This document shows, piece by piece, positions 24,101 to 37,097 of a DNA stretch of 64,000 bases (position 1 is the stretch's first letter; each line of letters opens with the position of its first letter). The DNA is taken from NCBI RefSeq assembly GCF_022376445.1, contig NW_025955100.1, forward strand, positions 47,842-111,841, given 5' to 3'. The position numbers and the translations under genes are program-made. This DNA comes from Fomitopsis serialis. Lineage: Eukaryota > Basidiomycota > Agaricomycetes > Polyporales > Fomitopsidaceae. Under the pieces are notes generated by a model. It saw only the letters and a program-made list of their open reading frames with translations, was not told where the DNA came from and did no database searches.

Positions 24101-26157
24101 CTCTGAGCCCTCCGATGGCGCTTCTCCTGGCTCGCAAATGGGGCAGCCTGGCATAGGCGAGGGCGTGTGCCGACTGTTCTGCTCCTCGCGATGTTCTCTA
24201 TCGCCGCTCGTTACTCCGCCCAAACAGGCAATGACGTGCTTCCGCCTCAGGAAGGCTCAATGTGGGCAGCGGGTGATAGGTACCTAGAGGAGGCCAAAGT
24301 TATCCTGGACAGCAGCTACGCTGCCAGTCGCCCGAGCACGTGCCAAGCCCTGCTCCTGATGGCCTACCGCGAGGTGGGGATCGGCGCGATGGCGCAAGCT
24401 TGGTTGTACGTCGGGATGGCCGTCAGGATGGCGCAGGACCTGGGTCTTCATAAGAGCGCGGACAAGTGGACTAGCATTGGGCGAAACCTCTTCTCGGCGA
24501 ACGAGTTGCAGGAGAGACGGTGCATATGGTACGGTTGCGTCGTCATGGACAAGTACCTTTCGGCCTACATCGGTGCGTATTGTGTTTGATCCTTGCCTGT
24601 GACCGGCCTCATCGTTGCTTAAAGGTCGGCCGGTTGCCGTCTTCGAGCGCGACTTCGACACCGAGCTTCCCAGCCTCGACGATCAGGATGAACATGAACT
24701 CTGGCAGCCACACCCATCGGCCCCGCTTCAGGATGATGTCCCAGAGCCCACCTTCCCAGACGTTACGCCGGTTCCGAGTCACATCATCTCGTGCTTCAGC
24801 GAGGCGGCTAAGTTGTCCATCATCCTAAGCATGATCATGCAGTGTCTGTACGCCATCAAGCCTCCCTCGTTCAGACACCAGGAGCTCCAGCGTTTCGAGA
24901 AGATGCTCTCGAAGTGGTACCTGGATTTGCCAAACCACCTCCGGTACGACCCGGCCGCACCGAAGAACCCGGTCCCTCTCCCGCATATCCTGACTCTGCA
25001 CATGCAATACTGGTGCACGGTGCTCTTGCTGCACCGTCCCTTGTGAGTAGATTTTACCGTTTGTCGCTTTCAATTGTGTCACGCGCTGTTTTCAGCATCC
25101 GCCACCTACCGGATTCTTGCAACCGGCCGGCTTCTGCGGCGTCGAAAGACTCTGACGTTCGCGCCAGCTCAAGGAAAAACTACGATACGTGTGTTCAGGC
25201 GGCCAACCACATCACCTCTGTCGGTGAGTCGTCCCGCTCAGAATGACATCGCGTGACTTACTGACGTCATGGCTAGTCTCCGTCTACATCGAGAACTACA
25301 GCGCTAAGCGTGCATCGGTGTACTTCTGCTATTACGTTTTCACGGCTGCGATTCAGCACGTGTCAACCTGTACGTCCTGCTCTCTTCGTCGTCGCCTGAA
25401 GACGTCTGATAGCTGCGACTAGTGACGGTATATCCTGAGGATGCTCAAGCGAGAGTTGGTCTGAACAAATGCATGGACGTGCTAAGACGGCTGCGACACC
25501 TCTGGCCGGGCGCGTTCCGTGCACTGGAGCTTCTCCAGGGATCCAAGGTGAACTCTCAGGGTGCCCAGGACCTGGCGGCTTTCCGTACACGCAGCTCGGA
25601 CCGGCCCAAGCGCTCGGCTGAACACCCGCTGGATGCCGAAGAAGAGAGCGGCACTCGTCTCCTGACTAGCGAACAGCTGTATCGCCAACAGCAGAACTTC
25701 CACCCAGTCAGCACTCCCAGTCCGGTCCATCAAGGCTTCGCTATGAACAACATGCAGATCCCCGCCGCGGATGCGCCATACCAGGCGTATGACAGGTGGT
25801 CCTCGGACGCGCCGATGACAAACTATGCCGGGAGTCTATCGACGTCAGTACTGCCGCAGCAGTACAGTACCGGCTTGGTTGATGAAAGGATGTCGTCTGC
25901 CAGCAGACACCCGGAGAGGCACAGCCAGCGATACCCGCAGTTCTGGAACGACTACACGGCCTTGGCGCAGATGGACACGCCGTACGGCGTGCCGGTCATG
26001 GGCGACATGGGTAGTCAGCACCCGGGCTCGAGCCAGGGCGACCAGCAATCGATGTACATGCAAGATTATGCGATGTTTGGTGAGTCGGCCTCTGCCAACA
26101 TCCACGACGTTACTGATCCTTCGTCCAGGTAACATGCCGCCGGCTAACCATCCATAG
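21176..26157 (+). CDS. Zn(II)2Cys6 transcription factor, fungal_trans type
   Basis: Start MTYPATPGSGPSSSSS at 21176. The long low-complexity N-terminus is rich in Ser, His and Gln. The DNA-binding cluster is CDQCRKSKCKCERSNPQDPC continuing RNC...C over the intron near 22022-22174 (spacing CX2CX6CX8CX2CX7C), then a KRGPPKGYIDAIEARL linker. Acidic/Ser-rich middle (23.2-23.7 kb). The fungal_trans (middle homology) domain runs from KVSGLHLLG (about 23755) through LLLDLYWTYVHPALPIVSKR, LLLAMFSIAARYSAQTG, AQAWLYVGMAVRMAQDLGLH, RRCIWYGCVVMDKYLSAY and HMQYWCTVLLLHRP. The C-terminus is Gln/Ser-rich and ends NMPPANHP with TAG at 26157. Frame breaks of one missing base occur near 22253, 23751 and 24161. 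The regulated pathway cannot be read from sequence. Confidence 0.85.
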
Positions 26158-26423
26158 GGAGCTGCGGCGTGTTGGGTTTCCGTTTTCCGTCCTCCGTCCT
26201 GTCTTAATCTCATGTTCAATAATGCCTGCGAACTCTGTATTTTCTTCGGTCAGAGGTGTATGTAGTCGCACCCTATTATCGCTAATACCGCTCTCGAATT
26301 CGCATGGTCGTTGTATCCTGTAGCTCTCGATGCCCTAGGGACTATCTTCACCTGGGGGAGTTCGTGTCCAAACTAATTGCCACATAGACACTAAAAGCAA
26401 TGAGTCTATCTGTAGAAGTATAA

Positions 26424-27444
26424 TAGGGACGTTCAGAGTTCGCTGTCCGGGCAGCTATCCCGGCAGCTATCCCGTCCAGATTTCCGAGGCTCGACGCCGG
26501 CAAACGCCGACAGCGAGCCCAGCTGTGATCGCGCTCGCGACAGCAGAGGGCTCACTGTCGGCACGCGCGCTCGGCAACCCGTCGGAATCTGAAAACAAGT
26601 GGCTCACCGAGGAAGCCCTAACCCTTGTAACTCGGGCTCTACATACCTTACTAGAAATTTAACAAGCCATGCAAGAATATAGCTGTCCTGAAATTTGCTG
26701 GTAGACACTTGCTCGAAAGGGCACCATCCTACTTAACCATAAGATTTCGGACATTCGGCTCATATAAGCTATCTGTAGACTGTCTTCGTCAACCAGTAAA
26801 TCACCGTGTGACAACTACTAAATTCGGTGAGTGTGTGGCTAACGTAACCAGTGTGACAGTCGCCCCGCTAGCTGAGTACTACTCCGTTTTTATTACAGAG
26901 ACTACCATAGCTCATATTCTATATAGCAGCTGTTGACTCAGCACATATCGATACCAAGTGCGCAGAATAAAGCATGGTCACTCACCTGTGACGTTATGTG
27001 ATCAGTAATTCCGTATTTGGTATTCGTAACATGCGTGGTACATCGCTTAGCCGCCCGCGTTCACTCCCCGAACAAAGAATACGATTTGACTCGACATATC
27101 GCACACAATGTTCCATAGCTTATTCGACCATCACAAACATATCTACAAGAAACAGGTTTGTTCGCTCAATTGGCTTATTATGTGGGCCACCGCTCGCCGA
27201 GATCGCCTCGCCTGGATCTCCGACCAGGCGTTCTAGTAAGGTAGGGTTAGGGCTTCCTCGGTGAGCCACTTGTTTTTAGGTTCCGACGGGTTGCCGAGCG
27301 CCCGCGCCGATATCGAGCCCTCTGCTGTCCCGAGCGCGATCACAGCTGGGCTCGCTGTCGGCGTTTGCCGGCGTCGAGCCTCGGAAATCTGGACGGGATA
27401 GCTGCCGGGATAGCTGCCCGGACAGCGAACTCTGAACGTCCCTA
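26424..27444. mobile_element. 1.02-kb element with long terminal inverted repeats
   Basis: The left arm begins TAGGGACGTTCAGAGTTCGC (26424) and the right arm ends with its exact reverse complement at 27444. The arms match over about 220 bp (left to about 26657, right from about 27229), apart from a 19-base insertion in the left arm near 26632 and small changes. The outer TA on each side fits a TA target duplication. Inside each arm is a short direct duplication of CAGCTATCCCG. The roughly 570-bp centre is AT-richer and has no supported gene. This is a non-autonomous (MITE-like) DNA transposon by structure; the superfamily is not determined. Confidence 0.85.
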
Positions 27445-29467
27445 ATGACACACGTTTTCAGCACTTCTATGGGACGTCACGAGCGCAATGGAATGCCCTT
27501 GTACATGCTTCAATTGCCTGGAAGGCTGCGTTCAGGAAGATGTGTCGAGGCATGGGCGTAGAAAGCAACAAACTGCGCGATGGAGGGTCTTAATCGCTGA
27601 AGTCATGCATGGGTGCCTTCCTGTAATTTGCGATACTACAAGCTGTCGACTCCTGAACGTGCGCGTTAGCGCGCGGTGGGCTCACCATTACATACCCCGG
27701 ATCCCCTCGAAACTCCTCCTGGCCGTCGTCGCGTAATATAGCCGTCCGCCAAAGATTTAGGCAGGTATCTAAAGTAAAGTATGGGGTCGTGATGATTAGA
27801 ATGCGACCCCCGCTCTGTGCGCCGTCCGCTGTCACCTCGTCCTCCTCAGCCTGCCTTCCCCTTGTCATCCCTCGTAGCCTCGTCTTACAGCTCCAATTCA
27901 CCGCACGCGGCCGCGAGGCGGCCGGTGCCTTGGATGTACAGGCTGGTACGCAGCTTGGTGGCACTCAGTGAGTTCAGGAGGTCTTTATCGATCGTGCTGC
28001 TGGTCCTGCATCGCGTGCGAGTCGGGTTCCGAGGTTCGATGAAGAATGAGCACTCCATCATGTATGTTGTGGCACTACACCGTATCGCATGTCGTCCTGC
28101 AAGATAGGCAGATGACAGTGTCCGTAAGTTCTGGATCCTAAACAGATATCAGGCATAGCACTAGTAGTACTTGATGCACCACTGTGACAGGGCGCCGCTC
28201 TGCTAAGCCTGGTCCGATGACCGACCCTGTGAGTGCGTGGCAGGGGATATTGCTTATACAACCGCTGAAATGTAGAAAGGTCATGCAAGTGTTGTTTTAG
28301 TGATTCCCATAATCGGAGTACGCCGCATGAACGCGACATTTACATCATGTCTACCGTACTGTGGCGCAGGATACACGCCGCAACGCGCGAAGCTCTTGAA
28401 CATTGCCGCTCGCAAAATGTAATAGTGGTGCATTACCTGCGGGTATTGCGGTTGAGACTCTCAGCACAGCGACTGAGCTCCCCTACTATCCGCAATATGG
28501 AGGGCGCCTCTTCACACGAAGTGTCTAACAAGGTTGTTACACGAGACCAGTGCATAACTGGAAGGAGACTGCCTACCGCCTCTAGATCTGCCACCGTCCG
28601 CTGGAACCTTATGTAGAGCTAGGCGAGTAAACCTCAAGCATTTCTAGGACGTCTCAACACGGACTAGTAGACAAGGAGGGCGCTTGACAGCGCCACGCCG
28701 GGTTCCACTTACTTACCAAATGCGGAAGGCGTAGTGTTGGACGTTTGGCAAACGTATGAAGGCCCATGCCGGACAAAACCCGATGTCGACAACCTATGTA
28801 TATACCAGGTATATACTCTACAGTGTCTCAACCGAGCGCGCCCGAGGTATATGTAATGAGCACGTAAGATTACATGTGAACTTGCGGGAAATGTATACTA
28901 TACTCCGGAACCCTTGGAAACGCTTGGAAACGCTCATGAGCTCGTCGTTTCGCACCGGAAACCAGGGATTAGGCAAGGATAACTTGAGATCATGCGGATT
29001 CATGCCGTATCACGCCAGGTCTCATGTGGTCCCATGTATGCCTGTCACTTCGCGTCAGTCCACGTCCCATTGCGTCAGTTCACGTCCCATCCCTGCCCGT
29101 CTCTTCCCACTTCTCCGTCTACAAGCCCGTCTCATCTTCACACTTTCCATCAGTGCACGTCAGGCCCGGTTGGACTTTAATATTGTTATGGCCTGCCACT
29201 TACATAGATTCATACGGGATCACCCCATTTCCTGTTAGATCCCATGTTAATTGTCGTGAACACGAGTGTCCCTCCCTCTCGTGTCACTCCACTTCACTTC
29301 ACCTCATTTCATTTCCTGTCATTTGTGTTGCTTCGTCCTAAGTATGCCTAAACAATAAATCATGTAGTTGTTCTCGCAGCATTTGAACGACGTTCACTCA
29401 CCACTCTCCGCGTCGTCTCCGCATTGAGTCCTTTTGATTCTTGTGATTTACTCTGACTTGGCGATCC
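27445..29467. other. Intergenic, probably left flank of the mosaic
   Basis: No supported gene. 29010-29330 is biased to C and T, with irregular CACGTCCCAT-like and TCACTTC-like motifs repeated, which could be a subterminal region of the element that starts at 29468. The exact element boundary could not be found. Confidence 0.45.
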
Positions 29468-31937
29468 ATGGCTGGTGTTCTCAATAACATCCGCGCAGCA
29501 TTTCAGTCTCTATGCACCGATGTTCATTCTGCACTCAATACTCCTGAAATCGAAGTAAATGTGCTGGCGCGTCGGCGCGAGGAGGTCCTCCACTTCGAGA
29601 TGTATGCTGATCAAGTGAGTTGCTTTTGTCTTTCAAGTTGTGACGACACAACTTTCGAGTCCAAGATTACTCACAGTTCGACTATAGGAACATATGTCCA
29701 TTCCAGACAATGAGCTCTCGGAGCTACAGCGCAGCGTCACCGCTATGCTTCGTGGTCTGGACAACGCAGTTATCCTTCATCTCGAAGTGTCACATACTGG
29801 CAACCCACTACATGCGATCCGATTCCAGTATCAAGCTGTATGCGACCGCATACAATGGGCAATGTTCGGCAGCAGTGCTGATAATTCTGAGTCGTTGCCA
29901 GCACATCGCGAAGCAGCTCTCCGCCTCTATGCTAGAGCAGATGAGGTGCGCTGCACAAGCCAATTCCCATTATCCTGACTCAACATATCTCCGAGTCAGC
30001 ATCAAGTGTACATACCTGCTGATGAGCTCTCAGACCTCTGCCAGAGTCTCACCGACCTCGTGGAACGCATTGATCATACCATGGAGAGTCGTGGCCGATC
30101 TATCACAATTGTGAACAACATACGATCAGCATACTTCGTTCTCTGCGACCGGGTCACAACTTCAGCCCGGACTCAAGTCGGTGACGCAGAGAGGCTTGCT
30201 CAGCAGAGAGAGGAGGTTCTGCGGTTTCTGGCAGAGGCAGATCAGGTGGGTCACGGCCGTCTGTGTGAATCATTACACAATGCTCATATTGATCATCACA
30301 ATAGCATGCAGCATTATTCCCTCCTTCAGAGCTCCATGACCTTCGGCTCGGAGTGTCGAACATGGTCGAGGCCCTGGACGAAGCGGTTCACCGCTCATTA
30401 GATCCGCCAAGAGAGCCTCTGGTTGTTGCTCACCGCGTGCGCACCGGACTCCCAGGGCGCCCTCGTGTCGAGATTGATCCAGGATTCCTTGCGACAGGCT
30501 TGCAGATGCGAGGACCTCTGGGCTTGGCACCGGTGTTTCACTGTAGCAGCCGCACCGTTCGCCGGCGTGCGCTTGAACACAACCTTGTAGAACCTGGGGC
30601 GACTGTCTTTCAACAGACTACTGATGCAACTGGAACTGTCGTGCGCACCCATACGACAACAGATCCTGCGCCGCCCGCGCTCACAGACACCGACCTCGAC
30701 ATGATCATTAGCTCAATCTTAACCGTCTTTCCTAACTTTGGTCGCCGCATGCTGGCTGGCTGTTTGCGTGCTCAAAATCACCGTGTTCCCCGAGCACGCC
30801 TGTTAGCGTCCTACATACGAGTGCACGGTGTTACTGGGAATGTCTTCTCTGATCGGCGCATTCATCGTCGGGTGTACCGGGTGGCTGGACCTAATGCACT
30901 CTGGCATCATGATGGTCAGCATGGTGCGTATTCCTGGAGGATTACAAGTGTACTGTACCTGACACTAATACGTTCATGTATCAGGACTTATCCGGTGGAA
31001 ATTCGTCATCCACTGCTTTATTGATGGATGGTCCCGGTACATTGTCGGCATCCTCGTTCATGACAACAACAGAGCAGAGACAGTCCTGCTCCTGTTTCAC
31101 CATGCCCGGGGTGACTGTGGAGATCCCAGTCGGGTGCGCGGTGACCACGGTGGCGAAAACGTTCGTGTTGCTCGATGGCAGGATGAGCACCAAGGGCTCG
31201 GCCGAGGCTCATACATATGGGGCAGGCAGGTCTTACAATGAAAATCTACGAGCATGAAAGCTCACCTTTGTTTAAGGAGTGTCCACAATACTCGCATTGA
31301 GCGCCTCTGGTACGACCTCACCCGAGGTGTTGGCCAAAAATGGAAGAACTTCTTCCTGCAGCTTGAGCACAACGCTGGACTCCACGTGTCCCGCACTGCA
31401 CATATTTGGCTTGTCCATCACCTCTTTCTCAATTCTATCAATGCAGACGTCCAGGACTGGGCAGCATCATGGAACAGCCACGGCCTCCATGTCCGCGGTG
31501 TTGCTGACCATTCTCGCAGTCCACGAGACCGATTCATCTTTGGTATGATTGAGAATGGGGCTCGTGGCGTCGGAAATGCAGTAGTTCAACGGCAACAAGA
31601 ACCAGCGCATGAGGTCGTTGACGATCCTGAAGCATACGGTATTGACTGGGAGGTGCAGGACGACCCGGGACTCATGGCCCATCATCTGGCCAATAACCCT
31701 GACGAGTGGGAAGCAGGAAATCCATTCGCTCCGGGCTCTGTGCAACCAAACGAGTTGTCCGTCGTTGAATGCGAGTCACCAAATTGCCCCTTCTCTCCAG
31801 CAGAAGTAGTATTCTTGGATACACAGCTAGCACTTCGTGTTGACCGTACGTCTCGCGAAATGACTGTCCGCCGCTTGATTTGGGTAGAAGCACTTAGGAT
31901 ATGCCAACAATTGTATAGTGAACCCCTTGTAGAGTGA
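29468..31937 (+). CDS. Integrase-core (DDE) transposase-like protein
   Basis: Start MAGVLNNIRAAFQSL at 29468. Exons hold three related N-terminal blocks (LARRREEVLHF, LPAHREAALRLYARADE and LAQQREEVLRFLAEADQ), then a region with TGLPGRPRVEIDPGFLA and a helix-turn-helix-like SSRTVRRRALEHNLV. The integrase core has ALWHHDGQHGLIRWKFVIHC (first Asp), IDGWSRYIVGILVHDNNRAE, SRVRGDHGGENVRVARW (second Asp) and SVHNTRIERLWYDL (catalytic Glu), so all three acidic residues are present. The intron before SVHN keeps frame only with a GC donor (AG|GCAGGT, near 31226-31274). The C-terminal tail has CESPNCPF and ends at 31937. The protein appears intact and may be active. It resembles the integrase-core family of eukaryotic class II elements. 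Confidence 0.8.
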
Positions 31938-31976
31938 CAGTACGATGATGTACGCTCGGTCGCTACACTAATATTA

Positions 31977-33864
31977 TCAGTGTGACTGACATGATCTCTC
32001 CTTTAACCTGCTGCAGCACCGTCTTGTCCTATGAACTCTATAAATGTGATTAGATGCGAAACAATAGGTCTCTGAATGCAACAACTCACGACCCGATGTC
32101 CTGTGAAAAGCTTCTAGGACAGCGGAGCATGCAGCCCGCGTCATAGTCAGCCATGGCATCTGTTCGTCCCTGAGATCTTCTTCAACACCACTGAAGAACG
32201 GCCCTTCAATGATGGCGCCCGCCTGCTTGATTACAGTCTTCTGTACCTCTGGAAGGACAGCATACGTATCAGCATGAACTGAAGGATGGTTGGCACGATA
32301 TATAGCCTCAAGCTGAAGATAGAGTGGGCGAATATTTGCTGCGGTACTGGCTTCAACGCCCGCCCAATCATAGATGTCTTCATATGCAACCCGAGCAGCT
32401 CTTCCTTCCACTCTGGATCCTACTCCTTGTGGTGCTGAGCCTAACACTCGCGTCTCTGCAGTGCGGACAGGACTGTTCAGCGGGATACCGAAATGGGCGA
32501 AGATGACCTTGAGACTACGAAACCGGAAGAACCATAGGTTCAATGGCAGTCCGCGCTTCCGAGTACGCGCACGGCGAGTAGATCCCTGAACTTGAAGTTG
32601 CTCCTGGTGGCCTCGGATTGATGTAATATTGCTGGTTTCGGCCACAAAGGTCCGCTCAATATATTGTCGGAGCAGCTCCGAGTCGGACTGAGTGTTGTTC
32701 GCATGGGTTGTGATAGGATGATGGTGATTGGATTGTGTGTGTGTTGTCATCGGGGTAGTGGTCGGGGTAGTGGTAGTAGTGGTAGTAATATGAACCGGAA
32801 CCGGAACTGCCACATGCACCATCTATAGCATATCTCTGTAAGGAATGCAAGCATCATTTGAACAAAGAACTCACTGGATCACGATAGAAGTAAAGTGCAA
32901 AGATAGGTACATTGTCGCCGAGTGTAGGATTCATGATGCGAGCATATTGAAGTACCTGCGCGCTGCTCTGGACATCCAGATCGGTTCCACAGCTCTCGAT
33001 AACAGGCGAGAGCGGGTTGTCCATGGCTGTGGCAAGGTTTCCAAGCTCATGAAATCCCCGCTGGTAGCTGGAGTACTCTTCTGCAGAGTGTTCAGCCACG
33101 TCCAGTGGGTGGTGAGAGGCGGCAATGAAGATAACTTCAGCACTCCCCGGTGTGTTGTTGTACTGAGTCAGAAGTCGCCCTGAGCGGGCGGATGACCCTG
33201 AGCGGATGGATGACTGAATAAGGGAAGAGAGCAGGTTTTGGAGGGTGAAAGGAGGTTCTACGGATACGATCTCGAGGAAGCTGGTAGGAGGTTCCAAGAG
33301 GGTTTCGTTGAACCCTGCAAAAATGATAGTGATTACTGCAGTGTCAGACTCGGGAGTGATCTGTTGCTGTATGGGAGTTATAGGAAATGGAATTGGTACA
33401 TCGGGCACCGGTGAATGCGGCGCCGAGGTATTTTCGACCATGACGTCCGAGTTTGCCTCTGCTTTGGAAATGGCCTGATTGTCAGTCTAGAGTACACATC
33501 ATAGCGCATAGAACATACCGGCCGGCTGTTGTCCCACATGGCTAGGCACAAAATCCGCCTGTGAGGTGGTTGCTGTATGTATGCGTCCACCATAGTTCTC
33601 CGGAGGCACAAAGCTCGCTCTGGATATGATTCCGAGAAGCTCCAAGTCCTCTTGCACACGAGATATACTATATCCAAAACGCATGTCTGTACAAAAGGGT
33701 GAGTATGGACTCTGTACTAGGTCCCGTCGGCCTCACTCACCGCTCTCGCGATCATGCGCATCAGCCAATGTCAAACCCGCTACTTGTGTGTGCCCTACTG
33801 TGTATTTGACGTTTGTTAGTTTTGTGTCCAAGATGAAGTGAGGAATCATACCGAGATCGCTCAT
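31977..33864 (-). CDS. Unknown protein convergent with integrase
   Basis: Start MSDL at 33864, then two short introns give VGHTQVAGLTLADAHDRESD and MRFGYSISRVQEDLELLG. The next exon (33441 leftwards) includes FHELGNLATAMDNPL and a hydrophobic PIFALYFY. The following exon is Thr/His-rich (32700-32820, from a GGTAGT-type microsatellite) and basic (RRARTRKRGLPLNLWFFRFR). The last part has YEDIYDWAGVEASTAANIRP and KTVIKQAGAIIEGPFFSG. Ends 39 bp from the integrase stop, tail to tail, which argues that both belong to one mobile element. I do not recognise a domain. The exon structure is coherent with no frameshift, so it is probably a real protein. Confidence 0.6.
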
Positions 33865-33995
33865 GATGGCTGCCAATGAAGACGATAATGAGGAGCTTTT
33901 TGCACAAGATTCCCTGGTAACCCTACTCTAGGGTCTTCTCGGAGACGCGGAGACGCAAGTTCCAAGTTAGTTGAACGTCTCATCAAGTGCGGTGG

Positions 33996-34289
33996 ACCTC
34001 ATCTCGCGGAGATGGCAGGCAAGTTCGGATGGGTTGAATTAGTAGATTAGTAGATAGACAACGACAGTAGATAGACAATGTAGTAGTAGTAGGAGTAGTA
34101 GACAGAAACTCAAGTGATGTTGGCCCTAGCCAATGCATTTTCTCGGTCAGTTGGGCGACCTCCGCTAATTTGAAAGTTTTCCCAGGTACAATATCACTGG
34201 TATATCATACCCTGAAGCTTTGCTGCTGGTGAGCGTGAAGGTTCAACGAGGATAAAAGACTTGAGGGAGTACTACTGACAGGCGCTTAT
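33996..34289 (-). repeat. R repeat, inverted copy (L1)
   Basis: Read on the minus strand it runs from TAAGCGCCTGTCAGTAGTAC (34289 leftwards) through TTTATCCTCGTTGAACC, GGCCAACATCAC and CTGCCATCTCCGCGAGATGA (about 33998). It matches R1 at 37925-38245 over nearly its whole length in the opposite orientation, with a TAG-rich microsatellite (34040-34100) in place of CTACTC runs. With R1 it brackets the gene at 34347-36759. Confidence 0.85.
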
Positions 34290-34346
34290 CTCGCTGAAGT
34301 AGTTGCACAATCGCAAATGAGCCATCTTCATTGTAATGTGAGTCCA

Positions 34347-36759
34347 CTATACTATCCTGTGCTTCTTGATCGTCCTGCTCTTCTTTTCCTTCAATCCCTG
34401 AGTTACACCCTTCCGCTTATTCCCATTGCAGCGCAAGGGCATAGCATCGGTATCAGATTCCTCGTCATCACAGTCAGACTCGTTGTATACCCAATCTGAC
34501 TCAGAGTCTGGCTCGTCGCGAGGGCGCAAGAACGCTGTGATGAGAGTTTGGACAGGCTGTGACGCAGCCACCTGAGCCTGTGCAGCCTTCTTTGCCTTCT
34601 CGGCCTCAGCCTCAGCCTGGCGAGCCTCCAGGATGCGCTGAGGGACAGGCTTCTCCAACTTGCGGAGGTCGGCAATTCTAGGGGCCTTTGCTGGACGGCC
34701 CCGCCGGCCAGTCTTCTCCTGTTGTGCTGTTAGGCGTGATATACAGTGCAACACCTATACGAACTCACCACTTTGCGTCGACCACCGCGGCTGCGTTCCA
34801 GAATTGCTTCATCAGGATCTGGCATGTTCTGGTTCATTGCGTTGAACTCAGATACCCCGACCTTGGATGCCCTTCCACATTCAATCACATCCTTGGCCAA
34901 TCTCTACAAATGGTTTTGGTCAGCACACACACTGACCAATCTGTGGCATCACATACAAGCTTCCCCTTCACCGCATCAAACCAGCGCACCGGACTTTTTG
35001 CAACAACGATGGTGTACGCATTGATGGATTTGTCTTCCATGTGATATACCGGAACATGAAGGATGCGCTCACGGTTTGATGACAGGAATTTCATCGCCTT
35101 TTCTTCACTGTAGGGTTTGCCTGTAGTCCAATAGATGAGCCATGAAGACAGCGCATTAGAAGATAAACAACATATACCGAGAACATGATCTGGATCGAGG
35201 TTGCCATTGCGAGCGTGTCGATTGTAGACGTCAACCGCCACAGTGGCCTCCGCTTTCCTGAAGACGAGCAGATAAGCTTGGCGATACTTGCGATTTGAGG
35301 TCCGGTTCCACGCAAACAACGCAGACGAGTTGACTAGTCCACAACAGTCTTTCTTGTACCGGTCAGACACCCATTGGGCCATATACTCAATGAGCAGGTG
35401 CCGAAAATCGTCGTAGTGATACTTGAACACGCGAAATGCGGGCGTATTCGGTGCGAGGCCGCAGAAGTGGACGAAGTCGATCGATAAGTGCCTGCCAATG
35501 CCGTTGCAGATGTCGCCACGCCCACACAGCCATTCAACTATTGGGGCCTGTGACCACTTCCTGCTTTCGAACCCAGCCTGGATGCGCAGGCGGTAGGCGT
35601 CGAGATTCTTGAGGAACCGCTCAGGTTCAAGATTGAGGTCTGGGCCATCGCCGTAGAACTGCCAGATCTTCTCGTAGCGCTGACGAACTGTCAATTGCAT
35701 CCATTTAACACTTAGATGAATAACGCACCGGACCACCAGGAACCATGTCGTCTTCGGTCCATGGACTGTCATCACTGATGACACGGATCCTCACCAAGCG
35801 AGCGAAGTCAATTAGCAGCCAAACAAGATCACCATAGTGCAGTGCCATGAGTACGGTAACCCTACGATCCATAACCTTCGAAGTTCCAGCTGGTATCAAG
35901 TGAGGCGGCACACGAAACTGGCGCATCTTCTCTGCACGGTCTTCGTCCTCGTTTGGACCTTCAACATCCTGGGCGAGGATCTGCTCCCATTGTTCGGGAG
36001 TGACTGGGTGAATATGACCCTCTAGACCTAGATGGATGCTGTAGCAATCCTGCAGTGCATCGAGGTCATTGAATTGACCTTCTATGTCATTCACTGGCGG
36101 CACTCACCCGACCCATTGCGAACGCAATCTGCTTGCCGCGCACAGCAACAAAGACTTCGTGAGGTTGCTGTGGGCGGAGAAGGTACGCATATGGCTGGCC
36201 AACAGCCCGACGGACGTCATGTTCGTGAAGTTGGATGTCGTTCGGGAGGTCCGTTGACCCGGTGTATGCGCTGGTATCGACCGTACAGGTTACATATGGC
36301 CGCCTAGTCGTGCCAAGAGCGAACGTGCGGGGCACTAGCTGGACGTAGCCTAACATGGTGTCATTCGAACATATAAGAATACACTTGAGCTTGAATACTC
36401 ACCTGTTGGTGCCGCTCCTGCATGGGTTCGCTTATATTGCGCAGCAAATGTGCGGACATGGTGAGCAAATGCTTGATATTCCGGGTATTCGGGCATACTT
36501 GCTGAAGTAGATCGTCAGCGTGACGACCGTATAGTCCTTGGAAGACTCCGAACTCACTCACCAGACAGTGCCAACGCACTGCAAGTGTGAGATCTTGAGA
36601 GCTGAGGTGTCGGGCTCTAGCCGTACCTAGTAGTTGCACGCTGAGGCAGGCATGAACACGCTGGAGACGCGACACGTCCAATGTCACGAGCCCGCGTCCT
36701 GGGCGCCTCGGCACCACCACCCCGGGACCGGTACTACCGAGGTCGAGCACTGCAGGCAT
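34347..36759 (-). CDS. Unknown multi-exon protein between inverted R repeats
   Basis: Starts near Met 36759 (MPAVLDLGSTGPGVVVPRRP). Exons follow in order: LTMSAHLLRNISEPMQERHQ; MLGYVQLVPRTFALGT with RKQIAFAMGR-like end; an acidic exon with TPEQWEQILAQDVEGPNEDE; and a large exon (35700-35180) with WLCGRGDICNGIGRHLSIDF, RVFKYHYDDFRHLLIEYMAQ, KKDCCGLVNSSALFAWNRTS and YRQAYLLVFRKAEATVAVDV. Then come KPYSEEKAMKFLSSNRERIL, an exon with SRGGRRK, and a C-terminal tail with TGRRGRPAKAPR (AT-hook-like), a Glu/Ala-rich helix and acidic plus basic ends. No frame break was needed. I recognise no domain. Its position inside an inverted-repeat pair and the basic tail make a DNA-binding element protein, perhaps a transposase, a reasonable guess only. 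Confidence 0.6.
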
Positions 36760-37097
36760 GGAGGCAGATATATTGCGAGTAACTACATATGTACGTGTGA
36801 ACTATACACATTTAGAGATGCAGAAGGTGTTCGCATCCGCCGCCACACCAACTCACGGTGATCCCGGGGTTCGTCTCCCGTACCGTGCTTGCCGAGCACA
36901 AGCCCAGCGGGTTTGGTCTCGTCGTTCATGCCTCGCGCTCGTCTGCATCATGTTACCCCAGCTCTTGCTCGGTGGCCGCATATTCGTCAGGTTCTCGCTC
37001 GATCGTTGCATGCCTGTCGTGCCCGTCCTACACCCGGAAAGAAGGCCCGACACTTGGTGTCTTCGTGCTCGCCACCCTCGTCTCGTCTTAGGCGGGC

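Noticed and set aside
26620..27250. Internal telomere array suggested by CCCTAACCC in the inverted arms
   Set aside because: Only about one and a half TTAGGG units per arm, far too short for a telomere or interstitial telomeric tract.
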